A stretch of 23,077 nt of DNA from Strongylocentrotus pallidus (Eukaryota; Echinodermata; Echinoidea; Camarodonta; Strongylocentrotidae), in the NCBI GenBank assembly GCA_030265145.1, contig JARBES010000117.1, positions 22,983,613-23,006,689 of the forward strand, in the 5' to 3' direction. Below the pieces are notes generated by a model. That model was given only the letters and a program-made list of their open reading frames with translations, did no database searches and was not told where the DNA came from. Below are positions 9,101 to 17,500 of this stretch, in pieces. The first letter of the stretch is position 1; each line of letters starts with the position of its first letter. A program made the translations under genes and the position numbers.

Positions 9101-10413
9101 CATAAAAAGGCATATTGACTAGATGAAGTAAACGTTAACAAGTTTTATTCCGGTCGCTTGAAATACCGCTTATTCGCTTTGCCGAGGGGCTGGTCATATA
9201 AAGAAGGATATAAATACAATCTCCTAAGTCTTATTCTTGACGAAATCATGTTTAATCTCACAAACAAAATAAAATATGCTTATGCTGTGTTATATTCTCA
9301 TGAGGTTTAACAAATCGAACTCCATCACAAGTGTTAGTTTCCTTTCTTCTGCTATTAGGCAAACTCACTTAATCATTACAACTTAAATTCACTTCTATCA
9401 TAAAAGTGTAACATTCTGAAAAATGCTGAACATGCGAATTTAAGGACATTTAAGGTATTCGAATATTTTCAATAATGAGAAATGGTATGAAGCCCGCCAA
9501 ATAATTTTGTTGATCGAAAGTTCAAAGTCTTTCAAACGCTGTGTCCAATTAAAAATCTATTGAATAATCAGAAATATTTAGAGCTATAGATATCAGTTAA
9601 ATGTATTTTTAAAATTCCTCAATTCTATTTCGTTAATGTAGACGTCAACAGCCAGAAAAGCCTATAGCTATGGAATCCGTCCACAAATTCGACAACCATG
9701 CCTACAGCTCAAGAATGGATGACGTACTGGACAATACAAAAGATACTCGAGGAAATACCAACAGTACTTTCGACAGCAGTACGTGGCGGTCGGCAGCTTC
9801 AACCATGAACGGAACAGGGGTGAACGACACTCTGGGTGGAAGCCAGCCACCGAATCGCTCGAGTCAAGCGTCTAGAGCTTCCGGGTCCGGAGTTCAAGGG
9901 GGAGATTCAGAGAGCAGACATTATTTTATCCTGAACCCTGGGCGCGCCTCCATGCTGGTGGAGAATGGGGAAAAAGAGGCGAGGAATCCGTATGATCCTG
10001 TGGCGCTGTATGACAACAAGCCAGAGCGCTACACATACATTGAAAATGATGGCTCTTCAATTGGCATGGCAACGGGCGATGCTGGGGGAGTAGGGATGGA
10101 AGACAATGGTTATGACCCAGTAACCATTAAAGACGATACCACGGGTGGTTACCAATACGTGGATGACACTGGGACGACCGTTGCTAATGGTGGTACCAAT
10201 CATGGTGATCTTGCAAGCCCCTACGAATCCGTTGCAATCGGGGAGGCATCATCGAAATCAAATAAGTCTAACGCGGGGGAGAGAAAAGTCCCCATACCAG
10301 CGGCGAGGAAAAACATGCAACCAAAACCTAAGGAAAGGATGGTCGACAATGTTTTGTACAAGCCAATGAACGGCGAAAAGATGGTAGACAATGTACTCTA
10401 TAACCCTATTTGA
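3811..10413 (+). CDS. Gene A: MAM-domain single-pass receptor with tyrosine-rich tail (complete, 8 exons)
   Basis: The predicted exons are 3811-3889, 4314-4460, 5603-5724, 6184-6306, 6824-6902, 7708-7878, 8771-8861 and 9642-10413. They total 1584 nt, giving 527 residues plus TGA, with every junction in frame and GT/AG. Layout: signal peptide 1 to about 24; MAM domain about 27-183; Thr/Ser-rich stalk about 184-240; membrane segment about 248-268 (ISLSVVAIFFVAALIMVICF); basic stop-transfer RKRR; cytoplasmic tail 269-527. Likely N-glycosylation sites are Asn100 (NLT) and Asn146 (NMT). MAM domains mediate adhesion and protein interaction in receptors such as RPTP-mu and neuropilin. The tail has 12 tyrosines in motifs resembling SH2-docking sites and no kinase or phosphatase domain. 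The ligand and pathway are unknown. Gene B is a tandem duplicate. The exon model is read by eye without transcripts. Confidence 0.85.
4041..4101 (+). pseudogene. Decayed 3' end of MAM exon 2 plus donor in intron 1 of gene A
   Basis: The stretch reads PHDHTCDPGGAGNRDGSKH in frame. It aligns with the end of exon 2 of gene B plus the start of its intron (DHTGNTGVAGNSGGSKH). About 85% of bases match over roughly 53 nt, including the GGCAG|GTAATA donor and the following GGTTCAAAACATTT. The upstream part of the exon is gone. It is evidence of a former tandem exon 2 whose remains now sit in intron 1. Confidence 0.7.
4314..4460 (+). CDS. Gene A exon 2 (MAM domain N-terminal part)
   Basis: The exon follows TTATACAG and encodes LLFSCDFGTSASQTFCGMVQ, then GVDDDFDWELTATSAKAHTG and PSQDHTGNTG. 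Cys31 and Cys42 are the expected first MAM cysteine pair. The donor used in genes B and C (G|GTAATA) is displaced here by an insertion beginning about 4466. The only nearby donor in the right phase is ACAG|GTGGGG, nine bases earlier, which gives 147 nt instead of 156. Reading on without splicing meets a stop just before 4520. Confidence 0.82.
4466..4837. mobile_element. Unclassified ~370-bp insertion at the old exon 2 donor of gene A
   Basis: In genes B and C exon 2 runs straight into GGTAATA...GATGGTTCAAA. In gene A that junction is split: GGTGGGG ends at 4466 and the GGTAATAATGATGGTTCAAA counterpart resumes at about 4838. The intervening AT-rich sequence is absent from B and C at this point. 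I see no clear terminal inverted repeats or target-site duplication. The end is A-rich (AAATAAAA), which would suit a SINE or LINE tail, but the family is not recognised. Confidence 0.6.
5603..5724 (+). CDS. Gene A exon 3 (MAM domain middle)
   Basis: The exon is 122 nt, phase 1 to 0, and encodes (G)RFIWADSDYGAPGQKATIA, then THSFNLTSDEGWLTFWYHLYG. This is the MAM core ending in the LxFWYHxYG signature. The residue usually cysteine before LTFWYH is Trp107. An alternative acceptor six bases upstream (CCCAG|AGGCAG) would add two residues in frame; I prefer 5603 because gene B has only the corresponding site. Confidence 0.83.
6099..6172 (+). repeat. CT microsatellite upstream of gene A exon 4
   Basis: An interrupted (CT)n tract ends 11 nt before the AAATAAAG acceptor of exon 4 and so forms the polypyrimidine tract of intron 3. 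Gene B has a longer version at the same place. Confidence 0.9.
6184..6306 (+). CDS. Gene A exon 4 (MAM domain)
   Basis: The exon is 123 nt, phase 0 to 0. It encodes DGKLDISVCQDGETVLSLLG, then DQRNEWHEQNMTVSCGDNPVQ, matching the MAM strand pattern G-x-L-x-V and the W-H-x-x-x-V strand. It carries Cys125 and Cys151, which are not at the usual MAM positions. The donor is CAG|GTAATT. The acceptor AAG is weak but preceded by the CT tract, and it aligns with gene B. Confidence 0.83.
6824..6902 (+). CDS. Gene A exon 5 (MAM domain C-terminal end)
   Basis: The exon encodes ITFTSTVSSAFSDVGVDDLF then IYHHLP. It contains the closing MAM motif (I-x-F ... D-V-G-V-D-D), equivalent to the family's 'gdIAlDDi'. 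It is 79 nt, phase 0 to 1, with acceptor TTCATAG and donor CCTA|GTAAGT. The usual final MAM cysteine is absent. Confidence 0.82.
7045..7362 (-). mobile_element. Old tRNA-derived SINE-like repeat in intron 5 of gene A
   Basis: Read on the minus strand, the head (about 7362-7300) resembles a tRNA: an A-box-like GTAGTCGGGTGG, then GGTCGTGGATTTTATT in the place of a B box. The body carries the 'agcgctt / attattatccc / cggattaattc / gcgccatatccaccc' core and ends in a trinucleotide ATT-type tail at 7045-7063. The same element lies at the same place in gene B, so it predates the A/B duplication. It is too degenerate to be a functional tRNA. Confidence 0.5.
7708..7878 (+). CDS. Gene A exon 6 (Thr/Ser-rich stalk)
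   Basis: The exon is 171 nt, phase 1 to 1. It encodes TTDRVTTTMTESPVITNVPA, TSPGLTSSVTTSAGFTTVTD and KTHQSSTSLSSPLPIK. Thr, Ser and Pro dominate, as expected of an extended O-glycosylated, mucin-like stalk between the MAM domain and the membrane. The acceptor is TTTCAG and the donor AAAAG|GTTTGA. It differs from the gene B stalk at about 13 of 57 positions. Confidence 0.8.
8181..8256. mobile_element. 76-bp foldback insertion in intron 6 of gene A
   Basis: The ends AACCCGTTTACTAC and GTAGGCAATGGGTT are imperfect inverted repeats (11 of 14 positions). It is flanked by ATT on both sides, and gene B has the corresponding site without it. It is consistent with a very small foldback or MITE-like insertion. 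The family is unknown, and the A/B alignment around it is only moderate. Confidence 0.4.
8771..8861 (+). CDS. Gene A exon 7 (transmembrane segment)
   Basis: The exon is 91 nt, phase 1 to 2. It encodes GSGPALPISLSVVAIFFVAA, then LIMVICFIRKR. A hydrophobic run of about 21 residues is followed by Arg-Lys-Arg-Arg across the junction, the stop-transfer signal of a type I membrane protein. The acceptor is CCTTGCAG and the donor AAAAG|GTTCGT. Exon and flanking introns are almost identical to gene B. Confidence 0.88.
9642..10413 (+). CDS. Gene A exon 8 (cytoplasmic tail and stop)
   Basis: The exon is 772 nt from acceptor AATGTAG to TGA. It encodes RQQPEKPIA followed by 247 residues rich in Ser, Asn, Gly and Asp with no globular enzyme domain. 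Tyrosines are at 292, 365, 388, 394, 401, 403, 428, 441, 443, 465, 510 and 524. Motifs: NPYDPVALYDN (386-396; YDN fits a GRB2-type YxN site), NGYDPVTIKDD (426-436), SPYESV (463-468, fits the ITIM pattern), VLYKPM (508-513, a YxxM site) and VLYNPI (522-527, fits ITIM) as the last six residues. Codon use is more GC-rich than the flanks. It differs from gene B at about 15 of 247 positions. Confidence 0.88.
9985..10215 (+). repeat. Two ~40-residue repeated tyrosine modules in the gene A tail
   Basis: Module 1 (9985-10104) and module 2 (10105-10215) share the order Y-D-P-V-x-[LI], then an acidic/Asn stretch, then Y-x-Y-[IV]-[DE], then a G-[ST]-[ST]-[IV] stretch. A third partial unit (SPYESVAI) starts at 10216. 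This indicates internal duplication of a phosphotyrosine-type module within the exon. Confidence 0.7.
10339..10410 (+). repeat. C-terminal tandem motif MVDNVLYKPM / MVDNVLYNPI (gene A)
   Basis: Two nearly identical ten-residue blocks at 10339-10368 and 10381-10410, separated by NGEK, form the extreme C-terminus. Both are conserved in gene B. Confidence 0.85.
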
Positions 10414-12680
10414 GATAATCAATTTTTTTTTTAAACTGGAGCTTAGACATTTTTTTTTTTGAAGGGAAGAGAAGCTTTGAATATGTCAATACGTTTTGAA
10501 TATTCATATTATTTTCAGTGTGACATAAGATCGCCTTAAAGTGAGTACACTCACAGATTTGAGGCAGTTGTTTTGGTAACCAGATTTTGTACGAATATAC
10601 GATTATTGTTCATGATTTAGTTTGTCAGCTAGTTTCGACCTAATTATAATAAATAAAACCTGGAATCTTTCGCAGAGCTTCCTAGGAAGAGTGAGTTAGT
10701 ACTTCTGTGAAGTAAGAACACAAAAGCAAAGCAAAGACAAATTAATCTCACGAGCAATTTCAAATCCGTACTGTATTCCCAAGAGAAAACATGTTCAGAT
10801 ATTACATGAAATATGTAGTTACTATTGCAATTAGCATGCATTGCAAAAGGTGATTCGAAAATAGAAAGAATTTGTAAACCTCTTTGTAATCGTTTAATAA
10901 TATAATACATATAACCAAGATTATGCAACTGTAAAACTAAATCCTGCATTTTTGCGATATGATTATAGCGCCAGCTACGACAAATCAGATCGTTGCAATA
11001 GACCGGTTTACCAACACATTCAAATTGATCGATGTTTCTCTCATGGGGACCTAATGACGTTTCGGTCTGAATACATAACTTGTTGCTATGTCGGGCAAGC
11101 TTTCAGGTTGTCAAAAACAACCTTTGTAATAAAGTGTGCATAAAATCGGTCTATTCGAATGAAAGGCAATTGTAATTCATGCTTTTCATCTATCAGACAA
11201 ATGGATAAATTATGCAGGATAGTTTCTGCGTTGTATGCATTATTTTTTAGCATGGTTTCATGGACATATTCTTTCAAAGTAAGGTGATAAGCATGCTTCT
11301 CTTTCTTTTCCTCATTCTATCTTCATGTATTTTTGTCAATACATGTACTGTATATTCTTGCGCATATTATGTAAGCACTGTAATTAATTGTTGTGTAATC
11401 TATGTTCATACCTACAATAATGAGAAATGTATGCAAGTTAAGGTATTGTTATTGTACTGGTAGGTCAACAGGTATTCTCGAGCAAACATTGAAATTCAAG
11501 TTCTTAAACTTTCCCTTTGGTCTAAGAAACAGGTTACACTAATACCATGACAACCATTATGAAGGTTTATTTCCAATTTCCAATAATTTAACGATTCTTT
11601 CTTATTCTAGTAGGCAATTAATTATAAGTTTTATGTCTCTTTTTTATTTACTTGATTTTGTGAATCCGTTTTGGTACGAAACTACATGTACATGTATCAA
11701 AATCACCTACAACTTCAATTTTAGACGAACATTTTACTCAATGTTTGCTTACCTGTTCATCTCGATGTAATAAACAGTTTGCTTAGATATTTCTTTATAG
11801 TCACTACCCCCAACCCCTTTTAAAGGAAAATATTTGAGTTTAACAATACGTTTATGTGTAAAACAAGGATTCAATTAAGTGCCATGTTTTAGTGTAAATG
11901 CTTATGTCAGGCAGAAATCATGGTTTGTGTAGACTCAAAATATCATGGAACGCAATATCTTATTTTCCTGAATATAAACAACGTAATTCTAAATGTGCTC
12001 AGCCCTTCTCAGCGCAAAATAAAGAACAGTTGCATATGCAAATTAGTATAGTGAGTTGATGAGTTTCATTTTGCATAGTTATCATATATTTTGTTTCTAA
12101 GATGTAATGGCTTTTGAGCGGTGATTTTATTTAGTATGTGTGAAGAATAACATTGATGAGGCTAACAAACTAATAAGTGATGAGTTTTTAAAAGTAAACG
12201 CACTCTAGGTAATTTTGACTATTTTTAATTGGATCCTGAAAAATCTGTAAATGTTATGAAAAGCAAAATCATTAGAAATGCCAATTTTGATTTGTTTTCT
12301 TTTCTGACAACAAATTCTTTACTTTTTTATCATTCCTAAGACTCTGAACGTGATAAAATGTTATCAATATCTGAATAAAGTGCGACTGATGTACTTCATT
12401 CATTTAATATTTTTGACCGAATAATTAATTCCCCATCAATTACTCCTTTATATTATGAACAATCGAGACAGAAAGCTAAATGTAATATCAAACCCAGCCA
12501 AAATAAAAGCGTATCGTTAGAGTAAGAATATTGCATGATAAAGTCAGTATTGGTGGTGTGTGGTGGGTGCGTATGGATGCGTCTTCTTCCTTTTCTGTGT
12601 TTTCTTCTTGTATGTTTGTAGTTATTTATTTATTTACTTATTGTTGATGTTGGGGGGGGGGTAATATAAAACTAATCAAA
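10414..12680. other. 3' flank of gene A, duplicated downstream of gene B
   Basis: This 2.27-kb stretch aligns with 19213-22000 in many blocks separated by indels, for example GGCAGTTG...GGTAACCAGATTTTGTACGAATAT and GTCAACAGGTATTCTCGAGCAAAC. It contains no exon I can support; small open frames here (11260-11463, 10644-10949) are not kept in the duplicate. The first part is probably 3' UTR, the rest intergenic. It ends in a G-run and TAATATAAAACTAATCAAA just before the N gap. Confidence 0.6.
10648..10657 (+). promoter_or_regulatory. Possible polyadenylation signal of gene A
   Basis: Two overlapping AATAAA hexamers lie about 235 nt after the stop codon. The segment containing them (about 31 bp) is missing from the otherwise homologous 3' flank of gene B. 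No transcript evidence is available. Confidence 0.35.
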
Positions 12681-12780
12681 NNNNNNNNNNNNNNNNNNNN
12701 NNNNNNNNNNNNNNNNNNNNNNNNNNNNNNNNNNNNNNNNNNNNNNNNNNNNNNNNNNNNNNNNNNNNNNNNNNNNNNNN
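12681..12780. other. Assembly gap (100 N)
   Basis: A run of exactly 100 undetermined bases, the usual placeholder for a gap of unknown size. It lies between the 3' flank of gene A and intron 1 of gene B, where exon 1 and the promoter of gene B are expected. Confidence 0.98.
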
Positions 12781-12998
12781 AGAAATAAATAATTTTTTTA
12801 AATCCTTCCCTAAACTGGGGTAAAAATAATTATTCCACCATTATGACCAACAGTGTATGTGTATGATGAACCACAATTTTGTGAGCTGGTTTTTGTAAGC
12901 CACCCTTATTTTGTTAATATCAATTTGTCAATGGAATGCCTACTTCATCATCATGAAATAAAAATAAGTATGTTATATTGGTGTCAATCGTTATACAG

Positions 12999-13154
12999 TG
13001 CTATTTCCCTGTGACTTCGGCACAAGTAGGAGTGAGACGTTCTGTGGCATGGTGCAAGGTGTAGACGATGACTTTGACTGGAAGCTGAACTCATATTCTG
13101 GGAAACCAGACACTGGACCTACACAGGATCACACCGGCAATACAGGAGTGGCAG
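12999..13154 (+). CDS. Gene B exon 2 (MAM domain N-terminal part)
   Basis: The exon follows TTATACAG and encodes LFPCDFGTSRSETFCGMVQG, VDDDFDWKLNSYSGKPDTG and PTQDHTGNTGVAG. It is 156 nt, phase 1 to 1, with donor GGCAG|GTAATA. It has the same opening MAM motifs as gene A, but its variable middle (KLNSYSGKPD) differs strongly from A (ELTATSAKAH). Confidence 0.87.
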
Positions 13155-14551
13155 GTAATAGCGGTGGTTCAAAACATTTCAATCGTTTTTAATGGGAGTG
13201 TGTTGATTTTGATGCACTCAGTAAACTGAGTAAAGACAGGTAAAATGATAATTTTCCTTTGGCGAAAGAATTTCAAAAGGACAGTGTCGGCAAATCCAAA
13301 GGACTTGGTCATTTCATATGTATGGTATGGTATGGTATTTATTGAATCATGCATCGCAGTTACATAATACTGAATTGCACATGGATATACATTGTATTTT
13401 AAGATTAAGTGTACAGTTTAAAACGGTATCATTTACATAATTATAAATTTACGTATATATCACATGTTTATCCTTAATTTTGTACCAAATGTAAAATACA
13501 TGTAATAGCATACAAACGTTAGCCAGTGTTAGGGGTATTATGACTAAATATTAGCATCAACAGTATCGTTTCACCGCACTTGCCCTATTTGGTCATTTCT
13601 AAGCTCTAGAAGGCTCACAATACAGAATGATCAACAAGCATAGTAAAATCATAAATGTGCTCTGTATTATATTAGTCACACCGCCAAACCTCTTTCAAAT
13701 CGACCAGTTCTTTATCATTCGGAGTAATGCCATTGCTTGCTAGGTCTGGCGTCGCTTTGGCGTCAGTCTGGTTGTAGCTAACTGTCATGTAACCTAAATC
13801 ATTCATTTTGTTACGATAATTATAGTCTAATAAATTTTCATATCAATTATCTGACTTTATTCTATTGGAAGTGTTTGTTCTACTTAACAAACATCTTAGA
13901 TTTTTTTTCATTCGGTTTATAACTTAACTTTATGGTATTTATGTTTATAATTTACATTAAAGGTAGAGCATGATATAGCTTAGAATAAAATGATTAGCAG
14001 AAATCGTACTCTGCAAATGGTTGCAATTTCTCACGGATAGGAAGGTTCTTATGGGCAGACTCAGTTGGTAGAGTTGGAGGTCAGAAGGCTACTATAGCAA
14101 CCCCTCTATTCAACCTGACTGATGATGAAGGATGGCTAACATTTTGGTATCACTTATACGGGGTAAGAATTAAGTTATAACAATGTAAAAATCAAGAATA
14201 TTTAATGATGCTCTGATGAATATTGCTCCAGGATTTACTTTCGTCGAGATAAGGGCTAGATTTACGGTTAATGTTAGGGTTATGAGTATAGTGGTTGCTC
14301 CAGGAACTGTGTTATGAAATTGTAAAGCAGTAAGTGTACGATATTGACCACGGAGCTATGTCAACGGACCATAACAATTATGTCCTACAACGAAATAGGG
14401 GTTCTCATACTATGATATGCTTAGAACTGTACTGTTCAATTTTCCCAAATAGTTTCGGTTTCTTGAGTCCCCCCTCGTTCATGGTTATGTTTATGACTTA
14501 TTAATCGATTTTCAGTTAGTTTGTAATGAGTACACACAGCATTGTTTTGGG

Positions 14552-14583
<32 letters not shown>

Positions 14584-17500
14584 ACCATCTCTCTATCTCT
14601 CTCTTTCTCTCTCTCTCTCTTTCGCTGACCCCCCCCCCCCCTCCCCCTCTCTCTCTCTCTCTTCTTCTTCTCTATGAAATCAAGGATGGGACACTGGAGA
14701 TCAGTGTGTGTCAGGATGGAGAGACAGTTCACAGATTTGATGGAGATCAAGGAAACGAATGGCATGAACAGAACATCACAGTGTCATGTGGAGATAATCC
14801 AGTTCAGGTAACTCCATTTTATAGTATCCATATAGTAACTGGAAACGAACGTCGAGGTAGAGTTACATTCATATATTTTCCACTGCTAAATATTTTAAGT
14901 AAATAGGAATTAGATCCATGGCAATAATTCACCGGCACATTTGCGGTAAATTTGTAATGCAACTAAATATACGTCATTAGATTAACAATTTGGCTTACTC
15001 TTTTCTGCACGGTCGCTCGTGATATACGTACACTTTTGCAGAACACAACAGGCACCAATTGCTCGCAGTTTTGCATTGTGCATTCCAATGACTTTGCAAA
15101 ATTTACAATTTCCGATCTTGATTAGTTCCATGACACCACTTTTGACACCGGTTTATTTAATCTTGCACTGCGTGGGAACAGTTACATAATATTGAAGCCC
15201 TTGGTATATCTATCCCCTGATGAATACGATGTGGCACAGGGAGATTATTTTATGTAGCAAAGAAAGTTTAAATGATACGCCATTGGATATCAAAATAAGT
15301 TTCAAAAAGATCTTTCCGTTAATCGAACTGCCTCCCATTGATGTTTTCGCCCCCGACCCATTCTCACTATTTTCACAAGCCGAATCATATAATAGTTGTA
15401 CGAATGTAGTGATATCGAGAAGGAAATACCATTTTAGACCTGTGGATAGAAGTATTAGAAACTTTCGAGCCATATGCGACCAATCAGATTTTAAGTATAG
15501 TTTTAAGCTGAAAAATGGATCCTACATTATGAAAATTGAATTACATTTTTTGAAAACTGGGACCCGTGAAGCCGGAATGGAACATCTATTATTTTATTTT
15601 GTATTTGATAAACTTTGCCAAAATCTGCATAACCAATTAAGTTTATATTCATTCATAGATTACTTTCACGTCAACTATAAGTACATCAGTGAGTGATGTG
15701 GGTGTTGATGATCTCTATCTCTACCACCATCTGCCAAGTAAGTATTTGATCTCAATCTATGATTACTTTAATTTCTTGGATTTAAAAAAAAAAATGTTTC
15801 AACAAAAAGTAACCCAATTTTCTTGCAAATCTACATACTATTAGTGAAAATGTAATTTTCGACCAACAAAGTGCATTTTGGTAATAATAATAGTAATAAA
15901 TCTTGATTTCTTGAGCGCTTAAAATATCATATTATTATACTGATCATTGGATTAAAAATATTCACGCGCACAGTATGCGCCATCTCCACCTCTTGGGCGT
16001 ATTCCTACCAATATTGTCATCTTGAGGGCACATTGTAATTTATATCACAAAGGCTTTCCTCATCCTACCAGGTCCTCATTTATCTCTTGGGTATGAAGTG
16101 AAAAATGTAAATTAATATCTTTCCAAACATCGTTCATGCCATGTCGATAATCAAACCCAGAACTTTGTATTTTGCCAGTCAATGGTTTTATAAACCACTC
16201 GACTACGAAACCTCTACTAAACACTTTTAATACAAATATTATTTTATTAAAGGGAAAACGCGAAATGTCTCATTCGCCTTGTCACATGACTTTATTTGTT
16301 TTCTCACTTTTTCCATTTTTTTTGTAATTATTCGCATTTTGTGAAAAATTGATTGAATGATTGATTGATTTTGTTTTCTTCTTCATTCCCTTCTCTTTTT
16401 TGTATTTTTTTTTCTGTCTTTCTTCCTTCGTTATTTTTTAAGTTATTTAAGTATTTATTTATTCATTCATTTACTTAAGGCATACTAATAATAATCCTAC
16501 CCGTTTACCATTTGTTTTTATCTTTGGCTACATTTAAATTCATTAAATTCCCACAATATTGCAGCTACTACAGACAGAGTGACTACTACCATGACAGAGA
16601 GTCCTGTGACTACTAACGATCCCGCCATATCTCCTGGACTCACTACTAGTGTCACGACGATTGCTAGGCTTACAACAGATACAGATGAAACTCGTCAGTC
16701 ATCGACGTCTCTTTCTCCATCTCTTCCGAGAAAAGGTTTGATCTGGATTGTTCATTTTAATTCATTTTTGTATAAATGTCCCATTTAAAATTATGCATAG
16801 AACACAAATACATAAGTTTCAATATTCAAATACAAGAAACACATGGGCATAAATTTAAATGAATTAAAGCAAAGTGTAAAAATGAAATGAAATGAAGAGA
16901 TATATGAAGCACCTATTGAATGCTTGTTTATCAAAGTGTGTTAGAATCTGGTGAATAGTTGTATGTTTCATCGATCTCTTGAATATTGATTGATTTGAGA
17001 GATGCATTAGATTGTCTCATCTCGTTTCGATCAGTGTGAGTTGTTATTAAACGGGGATTGCTCTCTATTCCGCTCTAAAAAAAAAATCTGAATGCCAAGT
17101 GGAGAACTAGATTTGTTTTGTAACCATCCTTAAAATAATCAGGAAATAATATATTAATGAGCTATTCCGCTCTTGAAACAAAAGTGTTAGTATTCACATT
17201 GATCTCTGGCTGGGCTTCTCTCTTAAAGAGAGCTCCATATTTATTTCCTCAATTCGTGAAGTGTAATAGAATATATAAAGGGAACTATCATTTTAGAGTC
17301 GACAGGCTCATATTACCTTCCTTATCTGATACTCGCACATGTGTGTATAATGAACATTCTAAATATCTTTGAATACCAATTTATTTTATGCACAGCTTTC
17401 ATATTTTTCCCAAACGGGAATGGTGGTAGCGGGCATTAAAAAAGTGAATGGGAATGAATTGAAGGCTATTATAACATTGTCAAATTAAAATTGTATATAT

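Noticed and set aside
10339-10410. C-terminal tyrosine pair as a classical ITAM
   Set aside because: The first half is YxxM rather than Yxx[LI], so the strict pattern is not met; described as ITAM-like at most.
11260-11463. Signal-peptide-like open frame (MLLFLFLILSSCIFVNT) after gene A, considered as a first exon for gene B
   Set aside because: Its possible GTAAGC donor is in phase 0, not the phase 1 required by exon 2. The duplicate after gene B (20176-20397) changes frame and loses the donor.
15220-15696. A 158-codon open frame in intron 4 of gene B overlapping exon 5
   Set aside because: The homologous stretch of gene A has an early stop and indels, the sequence resembles nothing known, and its end overlaps exon 5 in another frame.
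16141-16212. A functional tRNA gene on the minus strand in intron 5 of gene B
   Set aside because: A- and B-box-like stretches exist but the cloverleaf cannot be completed, and it is fused to a repeat body, so a SINE head is the better reading.
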